The notes: generated by a model not told the origin, from the sequence alone. 64,000 nt of DNA from Devosia nanyangense (GCA_016213505.1 JACRAF010000002.1:24272-88271); one strand, 5' to 3'. Shown: positions 16,618 to 26,996, numbered from the stretch's first letter. Made by a program: numbers and translations.

Positions 16618-18017
16618 GCCAGCATCATCACGGGCGTTTCGATCAGCACCTTGAACGCCGCCAGCAGTTCGGCGCCGAGGGCGCCGTCGACCGAGCGGTG
16701 GTCGCAGCTCAGGGTGACGGTCATGAACTGGCCGACCTTGACCTGGCCCTTGTCGGCATAGACCCGTTCCTCACCGACGCCGACCGCGAGGATGGTGCCG
16801 TGCGGCGGATTGATGACGGCGGCGAAATTGGTGATGCCGTACATACCGAGGTTGCTGACCGCCGACGAGCCACCCTGGTATTCGTGCGGCGCGAGCTTGC
16901 GGCTGCGGGCGCGGCCGGCGAAGTCCTTCACTTCTTCGGAAATCTGGCGCAGCGACTTGCCTTCGGCGGCCTTGACCACCGGCGTGAACAGGCCGCCGGG
17001 AATGGCGACCGCCACCGCGACGTCCGAACGCTTGTGGTAGAGGATCGAATCCACCGCCCAGGTGGCGTTGGCCAGCGGCACCTTCTGCAGCGCCAGCGCC
17101 CAGGCCTTGATGACGAAATCGTTGACCGAGAGCTTGTAGGTCGGCTTGCCGTCCTTGTCCTTGGGGGCGGCCGTATTGATGGTCTCGCGCGCCGCCATCA
17201 GCTCGCCGATGTTGCAGTCGAGCGTCAGGTAGAAATGCGGAATGGTCTGCTTGGCTTCGGTCAGCCGCGCCGCCACGACCTTGCGCATACCGTCGTTCGG
17301 AACGACGTCGTAGCTGCCCGCTTCGTAGAGCGCCATCACCTGGGCCTTGGTCATGCCCAGGGGCATCGCGCCGCCGGCAGCAGCAGCTGCGGCGGGCGCG
17401 GTCTTGAGCGGCACCTTACCGGACTTGGCGGCGTCGACATCGGCCTTCACCACGCGGCCATGCGGGCCGGACCCGGCGATCGCGGAGACGTCGATATTGG
17501 CTTCTTTCGCCAGGCGGCGGGCCAGCGGCGAGGCGAAGACGCGGGCGCCGTTGGACTTGGTGGGTGCGGCCGAGGCCCCCTCACCCGGCGCTTTCGCGCC
17601 GACCTCTCCCCCAAAGGGAGAGGTGATCGGAGGCTTGGCCGAAATCACGGCGGAGCCGCTGGCTACGGAGGGCGCCACTGGCGCCCCCTCTCCCTTTGGG
17701 GGAGAGGGTTGGGGTGAGGGGGCCTTTGCAGCGGGCACAGGAGTCGCGGCAGGCGCAGCCTTCGATGCCGTCTCGCCCTCGGTCAGCAGCACGGCGATCA
17801 CCGCGTTCACCTTCACGTTGTCGGTGCCTTCCGGAACGACGATCTTGCCGATCTTGCCCTCGTCGACGGCTTCGACTTCCATCGTCGCCTTATCGGTCTC
17901 GATTTCGGCGATCACGTCGCCGGAGGAGACGCTGTCGCCCTCCTTGACGTGCCATCTGCTCAGCTTGCCCTCTTCCATCGTGGGCGAGAGCGCCGGCATG
18001 GTGATGTTGATGCTCAT
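16614..18017 (-). CDS. pdhC: Dihydrolipoamide acetyltransferase (E2 of pyruvate dehydrogenase)
   Basis: The 467-residue E2 core transfers the acetyl group to CoA. Domains in order: a lipoyl domain (1-80, lysine 43 in ETDKATME), a linker (about 85-165), a peripheral subunit-binding domain (about 165-205, [14 protein letters not shown]), a short linker, and the catalytic domain with H440 and D444 in DHRSVDG. The first linker is unusual: residues about 98-148 are encoded by two oppositely oriented palindromic repeats (17576-17724). The gene follows the deaminase by 19 bases and overlaps the SGNH gene. Confidence 0.95.
   Translation of the reverse strand: MSINITMPALSPTMEEGKLSRWHVKEGDSVSSGDVIAEIETDKATMEVEAVDEGKIGKIVVPEGTDNVKVNAVIAVLLTEGETASKAAPAATPVPAAKAPSPQPSPPKGEGAPVAPSVASGSAVISAKPPITSPFGGEVGAKAPGEGASAAPTKSNGARVFASPLARRLAKEANIDVSAIAGSGPHGRVVKADVDAAKSGKVPLKTAPAAAAAAGGAMPLGMTKAQVMALYEAGSYDVVPNDGMRKVVAARLTEAKQTIPHFYLTLDCNIGELMAARETINTAAPKDKDGKPTYKLSVNDFVIKAWALALQKVPLANATWAVDSILYHKRSDVAVAVAIPGGLFTPVVKAAEGKSLRQISEEVKDFAGRARSRKLAPHEYQGGSSAVSNLGMYGITNFAAVINPPHGTILAVGVGEERVYADKGQVKVGQFMTVTLSCDHRSVDGALGAELLAAFKVLIETPVMMLA
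17576..17724. repeat. Pair of inverted palindromic repeats inside pdhC
   Basis: Two copies of a CTCACCC...CTCTCCC...GGGAGAGG palindrome lie at about 17576-17626 and 17684-17723 in opposite orientation, so the whole block is itself a large inverted repeat (GGCCCCCTC on the left, GAGGGGGCC on the right). Both are read through in frame as linker residues rich in P, G, S and K. The same family occurs in pdhB and at 26916-26964. Confidence 0.85.
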
Positions 18018-18036
18018 GCTTGCCTCTTTGGCTTTC

Positions 18037-18489
18037 TCACTCGCCGATGTCTTCGTTCCAGAGCTCGGGATGCTTTTCGATGAAGTCGGCCATCATGTGC
18101 TCGCAGCGCGGCTCGTGATAGTCGACCACATCGACGCCCGCGAGCGTCATCACGTCCTGGAAACCCTTGAAGTTCTTGCTCTCAGCCACCACCACCCGCG
18201 CGACGCCGAACTGGATGATCGTTCCAGTGCACATCATGCAGGGGCTGAGCGTGGTGTAGCAGGTGACGTCCTTGTAGGTCCGCTGGCGGCCGGCGTTCTG
18301 GATCGCGTCCATCTCGCCATGCAGGATCGGATCGCCCTTCTGCACCCGCCGGTTGTGCCCGCGCCCGATGATCTCGCCATTGCGCACCAGCACCGAGCCG
18401 ATCGGAATGCCTCCCTCACGCAGCCCCTGCTGCGCCTCCTCATAAGCGGCATCGAGGAATTTGCGGTCGAGTTCGGCTTGCGTGGGCAT
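18037..18489 (-). CDS. Nucleoside/cytosine deaminase-family enzyme
   Basis: The 150-residue zinc deaminase has the HGE motif (ILHGEMDA) and PCMMC, the zinc-binding and catalytic residues of the CDA fold. The C-terminus ([29 protein letters not shown]) resembles yeast-type cytosine deaminase more than TadA or guanine deaminase, so cytosine or a related base is the likely substrate; this is inference. It sits between pdhB and pdhC, two bases after the Uma2 gene, and has no link to pyruvate metabolism that I can see. Confidence 0.85.
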   Translation of the reverse strand: MPTQAELDRKFLDAAYEEAQQGLREGGIPIGSVLVRNGEIIGRGHNRRVQKGDPILHGEMDAIQNAGRQRTYKDVTCYTTLSPCMMCTGTIIQFGVARVVVAESKNFKGFQDVMTLAGVDVVDYHEPRCEHMMADFIEKHPELWNEDIGE

Positions 18490-18491
18490 GA

Positions 18492-19106
18492 CTAGCGGTC
18501 TCCGGCGTAGAGGGGCTGAGGATCTTCGTTGAAGCCCAGCGGCTTGTCCAAGGGCCAGAGGTCGGCGAGCGAGAAGGAAATCGCCTCGAACGGAGCCGCT
18601 CGCACTTCGTCGGCGGAATTCCAGCCGCCAATCTTGGTCCAGCGGCTATCGTTGAGCTCATATGCCTCAAGCAATTGGAGACGAGGATCGATGAACCACA
18701 TATGGGGGACACCCGCCTTCGCGTAGATGTCCATCTTCAAGGTGCGATCGCGCTTTTCGGTGGACCCGGACAAGATTTCGCAAAGCCAGTCGGGCGAGCT
18801 TGTGAAGTAGTTGCGTTCGGGTTCGCCTGGAAAGTGCTCAACCCGCCACGCGCAGATGTCCGGTACCAGCAGATCGTCACCGAACATGATCTCGGTCTCG
18901 ACGAAGAACACCCAGCCGCCGGGACCACCTAGGCCCTTCTGAAACGGGCCGCCCAACTCGGCGGCCAGCGCAAACGCCGTGGTCCCATGTCGCAAGGAGG
19001 GCCGCGGATGGGTCATCAGCTCGCCGCGGATGATCTCGGCGACCACACCTTCCGGAGCGGCCTCAACGTCGGCATAGGTGGCCCGTTTCGGTGTGTCCGC
19101 CATCAT
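18492..19106 (-). CDS. Uma2-family (DUF820) endonuclease-fold protein
   Basis: About 204 residues with the pattern of the Uma2 family, a restriction-endonuclease-like fold. It shows [18 protein letters not shown] at the N-terminus, [25 protein letters not shown] with the E and K of a PD-(D/E)xK-like site, and [14 protein letters not shown]. Its biological role is unknown; such genes are abundant in cyanobacteria and scattered in proteobacteria, often mobile. The start ATG at 19106 overlaps the pdhB stop (ATGATGA), so it has become translationally coupled inside the pdh operon. Its longer upstream frame is only a shadow of pdhB. Confidence 0.85.
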   Translation of the reverse strand: MMADTPKRATYADVEAAPEGVVAEIIRGELMTHPRPSLRHGTTAFALAAELGGPFQKGLGGPGGWVFFVETEIMFGDDLLVPDICAWRVEHFPGEPERNYFTSSPDWLCEILSGSTEKRDRTLKMDIYAKAGVPHMWFIDPRLQLLEAYELNDSRWTKIGGWNSADEVRAAPFEAISFSLADLWPLDKPLGFNEDPQPLYAGDR

Positions 19107-20557
19107 CCCCCCCTGTACGTCACGGCGTTCACCGCCGCGACGACTTCGTCGACATTGGGCAGCGCTAGCTTTTCGAGGTTGGCGGCGTAGGGCATCGGCA
19201 CGTCCTTGCCGGTGACGCGGGTGGGCGGGGCGTCGAGATAATCGAACGCCTCGGCGACGACACGGGCGCACAGTTCCGCGCCGATGCCGCCTTGCGGCCA
19301 GCCTTCCTCGACGGTGACCAGACGACCGGTCTTCTTGACGCTCTCGATGACGGTCGCGCTGTCCATCGGCCTCAGCGTCCTGAGATCGATCAGTTCCACG
19401 TCGACGCCCGCTGCCACCAGTTTCTCCGTCGCCTGTGTGGCATATCGCATGCCCATCGAGAACGAGACGATGGTCACATCCTTGCCGGCCCGCGCGAGAC
19501 GCGCCTTGCCGATCGGCAGCAGGAAGTCGTCGACCTTGGGCACCAGCCCGGTGGAACCGTAGAGAATCTCGTTCTCGAGGAAGACGATGGGATTGTTGGA
19601 GCGGATCGCCGACTTCAGGAGGCCCTTGGCGTCGGCGGCGCTGAACGGAGCGACGACATAGAGGCCGGGCACATGGCTGTACCAGGCCGAATAGTCCTGG
19701 CTGTGCTGGGCGCCGACGCGAGAGGCCACCCCGTTGGGGCCGCGGAAGACGATGGGGGCGTGCACCTGCCCGCCCGACATGTAGAGCTGCTTGGCGGCGG
19801 AATTAATGATCTGGTCGATCGCCTGCATGGCGAAATTCCAGGTCATGAACTCGACGATGGGCCTGAGACCCGCGAACGCCGCGCCGACGCCGATGCCGGC
19901 AAAGCCGTGCTCGGTGATGGGGGTGTCGACGACGCGCTGGGGGCCGAATTCCTGCAGCAGGCCCTGCGTGATCTTGTAGGCGCCCTGATATTCCGCGACC
20001 TCCTCGCCCATGACGAAGACGTCCTCGTCGCGGCGCATTTCCTCGGCCATCGCCTCGTTGAGCGCCTGACGCACGGTCATCTCGACCATCTCGACGCCAG
20101 CGGGAAGATCGGGATCGGCGGCGGGTATGAAGTGCGGGGCGGGTGTGGCCGGGGCAGCAGGCAAGGCCCCCTCACCCCTCGCTTCGCTCGGACCTCTCCC
20201 CCCAGGGAGAGGTGTCACTGCGGCGGCACTCTGCTCCACCTCTCCCCCCGGGGGAGAGGTAGGCGCGTCAGCGCCGGGTGAGGGGTCCTTCACGGCCTCC
20301 GCCGTCGGTGCGGCCTCCCCCTCGTCCAGCACCAGCGCGATCGGGGTGTTGACCTTCACGCCCTCGGTGCCTTCCGGCACGAGGATCGAAGTCACCTTGC
20401 CGCTGTCGACGCTCTCGACTTCCATCGTCGCCTTGTCGGTCTCGATCTCGGCCAGCACGTCGCCGGGTTTGACGGTATCGCCGACCTTGACCAGCCATTT
20501 GGAGAGTTTGCCCTCTTCCATGGTCGGCGACAGCGCGGGCATCAGGATGTTGGGCAT
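19103..20557 (-). CDS. pdhB: Pyruvate dehydrogenase E1 beta subunit with lipoyl domain
   Basis: The 484-residue E1 beta has an extra N-terminal lipoyl domain (1-78, K42 in ETDKATME), a linker (about 85-150) and the transketolase-like beta chain ([13 protein letters not shown] onward) with [25 protein letters not shown] and the C-terminal [13 protein letters not shown]. It forms the thiamine-diphosphate site with PdhA. A lipoyl-bearing E1 beta is characteristic of Alphaproteobacteria. Residues about 90-131 of the linker are encoded by two palindromic repeats. It starts 10 bases after pdhA. Confidence 0.95.
   Translation of the reverse strand: MPNILMPALSPTMEEGKLSKWLVKVGDTVKPGDVLAEIETDKATMEVESVDSGKVTSILVPEGTEGVKVNTPIALVLDEGEAAPTAEAVKDPSPGADAPTSPPGGEVEQSAAAVTPLPGGRGPSEARGEGALPAAPATPAPHFIPAADPDLPAGVEMVEMTVRQALNEAMAEEMRRDEDVFVMGEEVAEYQGAYKITQGLLQEFGPQRVVDTPITEHGFAGIGVGAAFAGLRPIVEFMTWNFAMQAIDQIINSAAKQLYMSGGQVHAPIVFRGPNGVASRVGAQHSQDYSAWYSHVPGLYVVAPFSAADAKGLLKSAIRSNNPIVFLENEILYGSTGLVPKVDDFLLPIGKARLARAGKDVTIVSFSMGMRYATQATEKLVAAGVDVELIDLRTLRPMDSATVIESVKKTGRLVTVEEGWPQGGIGAELCARVVAEAFDYLDAPPTRVTGKDVPMPYAANLEKLALPNVDEVVAAVNAVTYRGG
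20165..20288. repeat. Pair of palindromic repeats inside pdhB
   Basis: Units at about 20165-20214 and 20237-20288 belong to the same family as those in pdhC (CTCACCC...CTCTCCCC...GGGGAGAGG). They lie in the interdomain linker and are open in the pdhB frame, giving peptides such as SPPGGEV and PLPGGRGPS. Orientation is opposite between the two units. Confidence 0.85.
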
Positions 20558-20567
20558 GGCGGCGTCC

Positions 20568-21587
20568 TTATGCGTCGGCGTAAATGTCGGTCCAGAGCTC
20601 GGACGGGGCCGGCTCCGTGTCGGCGGTGGCGAAATCGGCCGCCTCGGTCACCAGCGCCCGGACCTCGGTCTCGATCGCCTTGAGCGAGTCCTCGGTGCCA
20701 TAACGCTTTTCCAGAATGCGGTTCTTGACCTGCTCGATCGGGTCGTGCTCGGCGCGCATCGTCGTGACCTCGTCCTTGCTGCGATATTTCGCCGGATCGG
20801 ACATCGAGTGGCCGCGGTAGCGGTAGGTCATCATCTCGAGGATATAGGGGCCCTTGCCGTCGCGCACGTGATCGATGGCGCGCCTGGCAGCATCGTGCAC
20901 CATGCGCACGTCCATGCCGTCCACCTGCTCGCCCTGGATATTGAAGCTCAGGCCGCGCTTCGAAAAATCTTGCTGCGCCGTGGCGCGCTCGACCGAAGTG
21001 CCCATGGCATAACGGTTGTTTTCGATGATGTAGACCACCGGCAGGTTCCAGAGCTTGGCCATGTTGAAGCTCTCATACACCTGGCCCTGGTTGGCCGCGC
21101 CGTCGCCGAAATAGGTGATCGAGACGGAGTTGTCGCCGCGGTATTTCGCGGCGAAGGCGAGGCCGGTGCCGAGCGACACCTGCGCCCCGACGATACCGTT
21201 GCCGCCGTAGAAGCGGTGCTCGTTGGAGAACATGTGCATCGAGCCGCCCTTGCCCTTGGACAGGCCGCCCTGGCGCCCAGTGAGCTCGGCCATCACCCGC
21301 TTGGGGTCCAGGCCCATCACCAGCATGTGGCCATGATCGCGATACCCGGTGATCTGCGCGTCGCCCTTCTGGCTCGCCATGGTGATGCCGGTCACCACCG
21401 CCTCCTGGCCGATATAGAGGTGGCAGAAGCCGCCGATCAGCCCCATGCCGTACATCTGGCCGGCCTTCTCCTCGAAGCGCCGGATCAGCAGCATGTCGCG
21501 ATAAGCCTTGAGCTCTTCGTCCTTGGACAATTCGGGAATGTTGGAGAGAGCGGATTTCTCCGCCTTCGTCGCGGGCTTGCGCGCCAT
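20568..21587 (-). CDS. pdhA: Pyruvate dehydrogenase E1 alpha subunit
   Basis: The 339-residue E1 alpha binds thiamine diphosphate through [17 protein letters not shown]...NN, and has the phosphorylation-loop-like [11 protein letters not shown] and GGSMHMFS motifs. With PdhB it decarboxylates pyruvate and loads acetyl groups onto lipoyl arms. The frame is open for 28 codons upstream, but those bases form a palindromic repeat; the ATG at 21587 has GGAGACG before it and matches family N-termini (ARKPATK). It is first in the pdh series after ftsB and probably has its own promoter in the 169-base gap. Confidence 0.95.
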   Translation of the reverse strand: MARKPATKAEKSALSNIPELSKDEELKAYRDMLLIRRFEEKAGQMYGMGLIGGFCHLYIGQEAVVTGITMASQKGDAQITGYRDHGHMLVMGLDPKRVMAELTGRQGGLSKGKGGSMHMFSNEHRFYGGNGIVGAQVSLGTGLAFAAKYRGDNSVSITYFGDGAANQGQVYESFNMAKLWNLPVVYIIENNRYAMGTSVERATAQQDFSKRGLSFNIQGEQVDGMDVRMVHDAARRAIDHVRDGKGPYILEMMTYRYRGHSMSDPAKYRSKDEVTTMRAEHDPIEQVKNRILEKRYGTEDSLKAIETEVRALVTEAADFATADTEPAPSELWTDIYADA

Positions 21588-21613
21588 AAATCGTCTCCGG
21601 ATGCCGCTACTGG

Positions 21614-21658
21614 AGCGCGTTCGGGAAAAGTGGAACCACTTTTCCGGTTCGAACGCGC
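21614..21658. repeat. Half of a RIME-like palindrome upstream of pdhA
   Basis: A near-perfect inverted repeat, GCGCGTTCGGGAAAAGTGG against CCACTTTTCCGGTTCGAACGCGC, lies between ftsB and pdhA. It shares the TTCCGG...CCGGAA core with the longer elements at 26104, 26749 and 62763 and may be a truncated copy. It could also act as a processing hairpin between the two genes. Confidence 0.6.
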
Positions 21659-21756
21659 GATCACCAAACACTGGATGGCACTACGCCACCGGCCGCAAGC
21701 TTAGCGCAAGCGCTTCGTCACATACAATGTGGGAAACGCGCGAACAAACAGCGCTA

Positions 21757-22152
21757 TCAGTCTATGCCAGCTTCGATTTGTGGCATTGCCTCGTTTCCGG
21801 TTGACGAGGCAAGTAAACTGGTAGTTGGTTTACCGCTCACAGGGTCGGTCATCACCACCATGTCGCCGATCTGGGCCATCGACAGGAGCGCCCTCGCCCG
21901 CTCGGTGAGGATGTCCGGATCGAGCTTTTTGGGATCGAACAGGTCGACCTTGTGCCGGTAGGCATCGATCTCGGCCTTGAGCGCCGCCGATTGCGTGTTG
22001 AGGTCGACGATGTCAGCCTTCATCAGCTTCTGGCTCTCGACGCCGAAATTGCCGCCGATGGCGCTGTAACCAAGATAGCCCTGAAACGCGACCAGCGCCG
22101 CGGTGACGAGCAGCTGGCGCCAGACGGAGGGGCGGCGGAGACGGGTGGACAT
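21757..22152 (-). CDS. ftsB: Septum formation initiator FtsB/DivIC family
   Basis: The 131-residue bitopic protein has one membrane segment (about 12-34) followed by a periplasmic coiled coil (LMKADIVDLNTQSAALKAEIDAYRHKVDL) and the LDPDILTERARALL segment typical of alphaproteobacterial DivIC. It is predicted to join the FtsQLB-like complex at the division septum. The position between eno and pdhA is conserved in rhizobia. eno lies 66 bases upstream. Confidence 0.88.
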   Translation of the reverse strand: MSTRLRRPSVWRQLLVTAALVAFQGYLGYSAIGGNFGVESQKLMKADIVDLNTQSAALKAEIDAYRHKVDLFDPKKLDPDILTERARALLSMAQIGDMVVMTDPVSGKPTTSLLASSTGNEAMPQIEAGID

Positions 22153-22218
22153 GGGGCCACCCTATCGCGGCGTGGTTGAGCGGGGATTAATGAGGCCAAC
22201 CGTCGGGCCGCCCGATCA

Positions 22219-23532
<1,314 letters not shown>

Positions 23533-23666
23533 CTAGAGAAGCACCGGAACAATCGGAAGGGGGCGGGGACAATTTTTCGGGCTCGGCCCCTGATGCCCCT
23601 TGCCGCCGGCGCGAACTGAAGCGTCCGACAGCCCATGGGCTTCGGGGTTTGGGGAGAGAGACGGGG

Positions 23667-23725
23667 CCCCGAGGCGCGTGCGCCTCGATGATTTTTTGTA
23701 CGAGAGACGCGAGCACGCCTCGGGG
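23667..23725. repeat. Nested inverted repeat with internal T-run
   Basis: CCCCGAGGCG at 23667-23676 pairs with CGCCTCGGGG at 23716-23725. Inside, CGAGGCG-CGTG-CGCCTCG (23670-23687) is a perfect hairpin followed by ATGATTTTTTG, which read rightward looks like an intrinsic terminator. The part from GCGCCTC to GAGACGC resembles the element at 63893-63941. It may be a dispersed repeat or the end of a small RNA. Confidence 0.5.
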
Positions 23726-23782
23726 ACGCCAGGATTGGCACCGGATGGAGCGGCCCCGGCACAGCCGGGCAAACGTCCACCA

Positions 23783-23819
23783 CAGTCAGGCCGATGCGAC
23801 CATCGACCCCCTGACTGTC
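23783..23819. repeat. ACAGTCAGG inverted repeat
   Basis: Perfect 9-bp arms, ACAGTCAGG and CCTGACTGT, flank a 19-base loop, followed by CTTCCCCC. No gene ends here, so a terminator role is unclear. Confidence 0.4.
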
Positions 23820-24118
23820 TTCCCCCGCGCAGCGTTCGTCGCGCTTCCCGTCCGTGCGGGAGAGATGAGGGGCAGGATATACCGGCCGAAAGGCGCGGGG
23901 ATAAGTCGGGGTGTGGATCGGCTAATAGATTGATCCGACATACGTTTTCGCGCGGATCAAGAGTCACCTCGGCGCGTCGGGCCCAAGCCGGCCGCTCACG
24001 TCGCTTCACGACTTCCCCAAGCCCGATCACAACGCCGCAATCCAGCTGGATTTCGGGACGGGCCGCGCGACATAAGGGGCACAGAAATTTCGGGCCGATG
24101 GCCCAGAGGAGAGAGCAG

Positions 24119-24829
24119 ATGCCCCCCTTCACTCCGAGCTGGATCGCCAAAGCCGCCGCCGTCGCCGTGCTCGTGCCGATGATCGGGCTGGGGCTGTGGA
24201 GTTTTGGCGGCAGCGCCGAGGAAGCGCCGGTGACGATCCCGGCGCCGGCCGTCGACCTGCCGCAGACCGGCACCGCGACCGCGGTGTTCGCGGGCGGCTG
24301 CTTCTGGGGCGTCCAGGGCGTCTTCCAGCACGTCAAGGGCGTCAAGAACGCCGTCTCCGGCTACGCCGGCGGGTCCGAGGCGAACGCCCATTACGAGCTG
24401 GTCGGCAGCGGCCAGACCGGCCACGCGGAGGCGGTCGAGATCACCTACGATCCGGGCGTCGTCAGCTACGGGCAGCTGCTGCAGATCTACTTCTCGGTGG
24501 CCCACAACCCGACCCAGCTCAACTACCAGGGCCCGGACCACGGCACCCAGTACCGCTCGACGATCTTCGTGTCCTCGGACGACCAAGCCACCGTGGCCAA
24601 GGCCTATATCGCCCAGCTCGACGCGGCGAAGGCCTATCCCGCGCCGATCGTCACCACGATCGAAAAGCTCCAGGGTTTTTATGCCGCCGAGCAGTATCAT
24701 CAGGATTTCCTGACGCTGAACCCGACCTACCCGTACATCGTCTTCAACGACATCCCCAAGGTCGAGGCGCTGAAGGCGATCTTCCCGAGCGAGTACTCGG
24801 AGCAGCCGGTGCTGGTGGGACAGCTTTAG
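24119..24829 (+). CDS. msrA: Peptide methionine sulfoxide reductase MsrA, exported or anchored form
   Basis: The 236-residue protein has an N-terminal hydrophobic segment (about 8-30, KAAAVAVLVPMIGLGLWSF) and then the MsrA domain. The catalytic cysteine is in AGGCFWGVQGVF; other family motifs are GYAGG, GQTGHAEAVEITYDP, HNPTQLNYQGPDHGTQYRS and the C-terminal YHQDF. It reduces methionine S-sulfoxide in oxidised proteins. The leader suggests a periplasmic or membrane-tethered enzyme, unlike cytoplasmic MsrA. The ATG at 24119 has AGAGGAGAG upstream; the longer open frame before it is noncoding. Confidence 0.9.
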   Translation: MPPFTPSWIAKAAAVAVLVPMIGLGLWSFGGSAEEAPVTIPAPAVDLPQTGTATAVFAGGCFWGVQGVFQHVKGVKNAVSGYAGGSEANAHYELVGSGQTGHAEAVEITYDPGVVSYGQLLQIYFSVAHNPTQLNYQGPDHGTQYRSTIFVSSDDQATVAKAYIAQLDAAKAYPAPIVTTIEKLQGFYAAEQYHQDFLTLNPTYPYIVFNDIPKVEALKAIFPSEYSEQPVLVGQL

Positions 24830-24840
24830 GAAGAGCTATC

Positions 24841-24869
24841 TGTCTCCGTCGCGTAACGTAACGGAGACA
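24841..24869 (+). promoter_or_regulatory. Inverted repeat overlapping the ribosome site of the UDG-like gene
   Basis: TGTCTCCGT and ACGGAGACA are perfect 9-bp arms around an 11-base loop. The right arm contains the GGAG that precedes the GTG start at 24872, so the folded RNA would hide the ribosome site. It could be a translational switch, an operator, or a terminator-like stem for msrA. Confidence 0.5.
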
Positions 24870-24871
24870 TC

Positions 24872-25512
24872 GTGGACCAGTCGTTCGCTGAGACTCTGCG
24901 GCAGAGAATTGTCGGGGAGTATGCTGCTCAGGGCTACAAGCGAGGGTGGCGGTTGCTGTACAGCCCCGCTTCCGTCATCGACGACGCTGACGTCGCGTTC
25001 ATTGGTTTGAATCCAGGCGGGGACATTGGCGATCAGTCACATGCTGAGTTCGCAATGCCCCATGGCAGCGCTTACACCCACGAGAGTTGGAAGGGCAGGC
25101 CCGTCGGCGAGGAGGGTCTTCAACGCCAAGTCAGACACCTCTTCGATCGCTTGGAATGCCCCGCGGAGGACGTGCTCGCGGGAAACCTCGTGCCATTTCG
25201 GTCATCCAACTGGGGAAGCCTCGAACACCGAGGAACCGCAGTAACATTTGGCACGGAGCTGTGGCGCGACATCCTTGATCATGCGAGGCCGCGAATAATC
25301 GTGGCCATGGGCACCGTGGCCGCAATGCACGTCCGACAACTGCTTGACGTGCGTGAAGTGGAGCAGGTTCGCGTGAACTGGGGACCTGTGACTGGAACCA
25401 GAGGGGTCGCGGGCGGTATCACCTTTGTTGGCCTGCCGCACCTTTCCCGGTTTCCCTTGTTCGGACGACCCGAGTCACAGGCCTCGCTCGATTGGCTGTT
25501 TCGAACCTCTGC

Positions 25513-25516
<4 letters not shown>
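24872..25516 (+). CDS. Uracil-DNA glycosylase-superfamily-like protein
   Basis: The 214-residue protein shows AFIGLNPGGD near residue 45, comparable to the motif-I loop of the uracil-DNA glycosylase superfamily, and VGLPHLSRFPLFGR near 190, comparable to the motif-III HP(S/L) loop. NLVPFRSSNW lies between. This suggests a base-excision or nucleic-acid-binding enzyme, but it is not one of the common UDG families, so the assignment is tentative. Base use is less GC-rich than the core genes by eye. The GTG start follows an inverted repeat that could sequester its ribosome site. Its stop overlaps the stop of the convergent glutathione peroxidase gene. Confidence 0.55.
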
Positions 25517-25992
<476 letters not shown>

Positions 25993-26103
25993 GAAAACCT
26001 GGGCACGAGGAACGGGGCGTCACCGGGATAACGCACCTCGCGCCCCGACAATCCCATGATCGGGATAACGATTTGGTGCGCCGGGGCGACGCGACCCTCG
26101 CCT

Positions 26104-26229
26104 AGAGCACTTCACCTTCCGATGGAATCGGAACGCGCGCTCTGTGTCTTTGATTTGTCGCGTTTCCGAACCGGAAGACCGCTTCGCATCCCCGCGTTCG
26201 CAGGGACATGCTTTTCCGGGAAACGCTCC
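26104..26229. repeat. RIME-like mosaic repeat between the two peroxidase genes
   Basis: This copy begins AGAGCACTTC, has a first palindrome around TTCCGATGGAATCGGAA, then GTCTTTGATTTGT, and a second palindrome ending GGAAACGCTCCTA. The layout of two palindromes in about 105-125 bases matches the RIME elements known from rhizobia. Compared with the copy at 26749 it carries an extra 20 or so bases (ATCCCCGCG...GCAGGGACAT) in the second palindrome, itself a small hairpin. Its right end supplies the stop codon of the upstream peroxidase gene. Confidence 0.8.
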
Positions 26230-26705
26230 TAGAGCAACGCCTCGATGTCCGAGGCGATGGCAGACGGCGGGAACTTGTCGCCGTAACGGTGGACGGGGCG
26301 GCCGTCGCGGCCGACGAGGAATTTCGCAAAATTCCACTCGACGTCTCGGTTGCCGGAACCGGGCGTCTCGCGCTTCAGCCATTTGTAGAGCGGGTCGGCA
26401 CCGGGGCCGTTGACCTCGATCTTGCCGAACATGGGGAAATCGACGGCGAAGTTGACGGTGCAAAATTCTGCGATCTCGGCCGCGGTGCCCGGCTCCTGGC
26501 CGCTGAACTGGTTGCAGGGAAAGCCCATGACGACGAGCCCGCGCGGGCCGTAGGTCCGGTACAGCGCCTCGAGGCCCTCGTACTGCGGGGTGTTGCCGCA
26601 GTGAGAGGCGACATTGACGACGAGCGCGACCTTGCCGGCGAAATCGGACAGGGGCTCGGGGCCGCCGAGCAGGCGGGTGGCGGCGAAATCGGAGAGGATG
26701 GGCAT
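26229..26705 (-). CDS. Glutathione peroxidase-family protein, copy 2
   Basis: The 158-residue paralogue of the gene at 25513 has the catalytic cysteine in NVASHCGNTPQY, FPCNQFSGQEPG and WNFAKFLVGRDG. The two proteins align end to end with clear but partial identity, so the duplication is old. The ATG at 26705 matches the family N-terminus (MPILSDFAATRLL like MPSLSDFSATRLL); an upstream start at 26747 would add unrelated residues. The stop codon is formed by the edge of the RIME-like repeat, and a second RIME-like copy lies upstream. Confidence 0.9.
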   Translation of the reverse strand: MPILSDFAATRLLGGPEPLSDFAGKVALVVNVASHCGNTPQYEGLEALYRTYGPRGLVVMGFPCNQFSGQEPGTAAEIAEFCTVNFAVDFPMFGKIEVNGPGADPLYKWLKRETPGSGNRDVEWNFAKFLVGRDGRPVHRYGDKFPPSAIASDIEALL

Positions 26706-26748
26706 GAGGGTCTCTGGGCGGGAAGTGAACGGAGCGACCCATAGCACT

Positions 26749-26853
26749 AGAGCACTTCACGTTCCGATGGAATCGGAACGCGTGCTCTATGTCTTTGATT
26801 TGTTGCGTTTCCGAACCGGAAAACCGCTTCGCACTTTTCCTGGAAACGCTCCA
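26749..26853. repeat. RIME-like mosaic repeat upstream of peroxidase copy 2
   Basis: About 105 bases from AGAGCACTTC to GGAAACGCTCC, with two palindromes. The first centres on TTCCGATGGAATCGGAA and the second on TTTCCGAACCGGAAAA...TTTTCCTGGAAA. It is nearly identical in its first 75 bases to the copy at 26104, which suggests recent spread or duplication with the gpx region. Confidence 0.8.
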
Positions 26854-26861
26854 GGCGTCAC

Positions 26862-26964
26862 TCCCGCGAAGGCGGGACGTGGGTCAGCGCCATCTGTTGT
26901 GTTCGTGGCGGCGAACCCCTCATCCGCCCTTCGGGCCCCTTCTCCCTCAAGGGGGAGAAGGGGG
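26862..26964. repeat. Two further palindromes: CCCGCGAAGGCGGG hairpin and a CTCTCCC-type unit
   Basis: TCCCGCGAAGGCGGGA at 26862-26877 is a short hairpin of a kind widespread in GC-rich proteobacteria. At 26916-26964 a CCCCTCATCC...CTTCTCCC...GGGAGAAGGGG unit belongs to the same family as the repeats inside pdhB and pdhC. With the RIME copies, this makes 26.1-27.0 kb a repeat-dense strip. Confidence 0.7.
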
Positions 26965-26996
26965 TGCGAGCGGCCCCCTTGGCGGCTGCCTGCCGA

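Noticed and set aside
17576..17724. CRISPR array suggested by repeated GC-rich units in pdhC
   Set aside because: Units are palindromic, oppositely oriented, only two in number and inside a coding region; no regular spacers.
23533..24345. Leftward frame of 270 codons between eno and msrA
   Set aside because: Crosses several palindromes and runs antisense into msrA; no domain seen.
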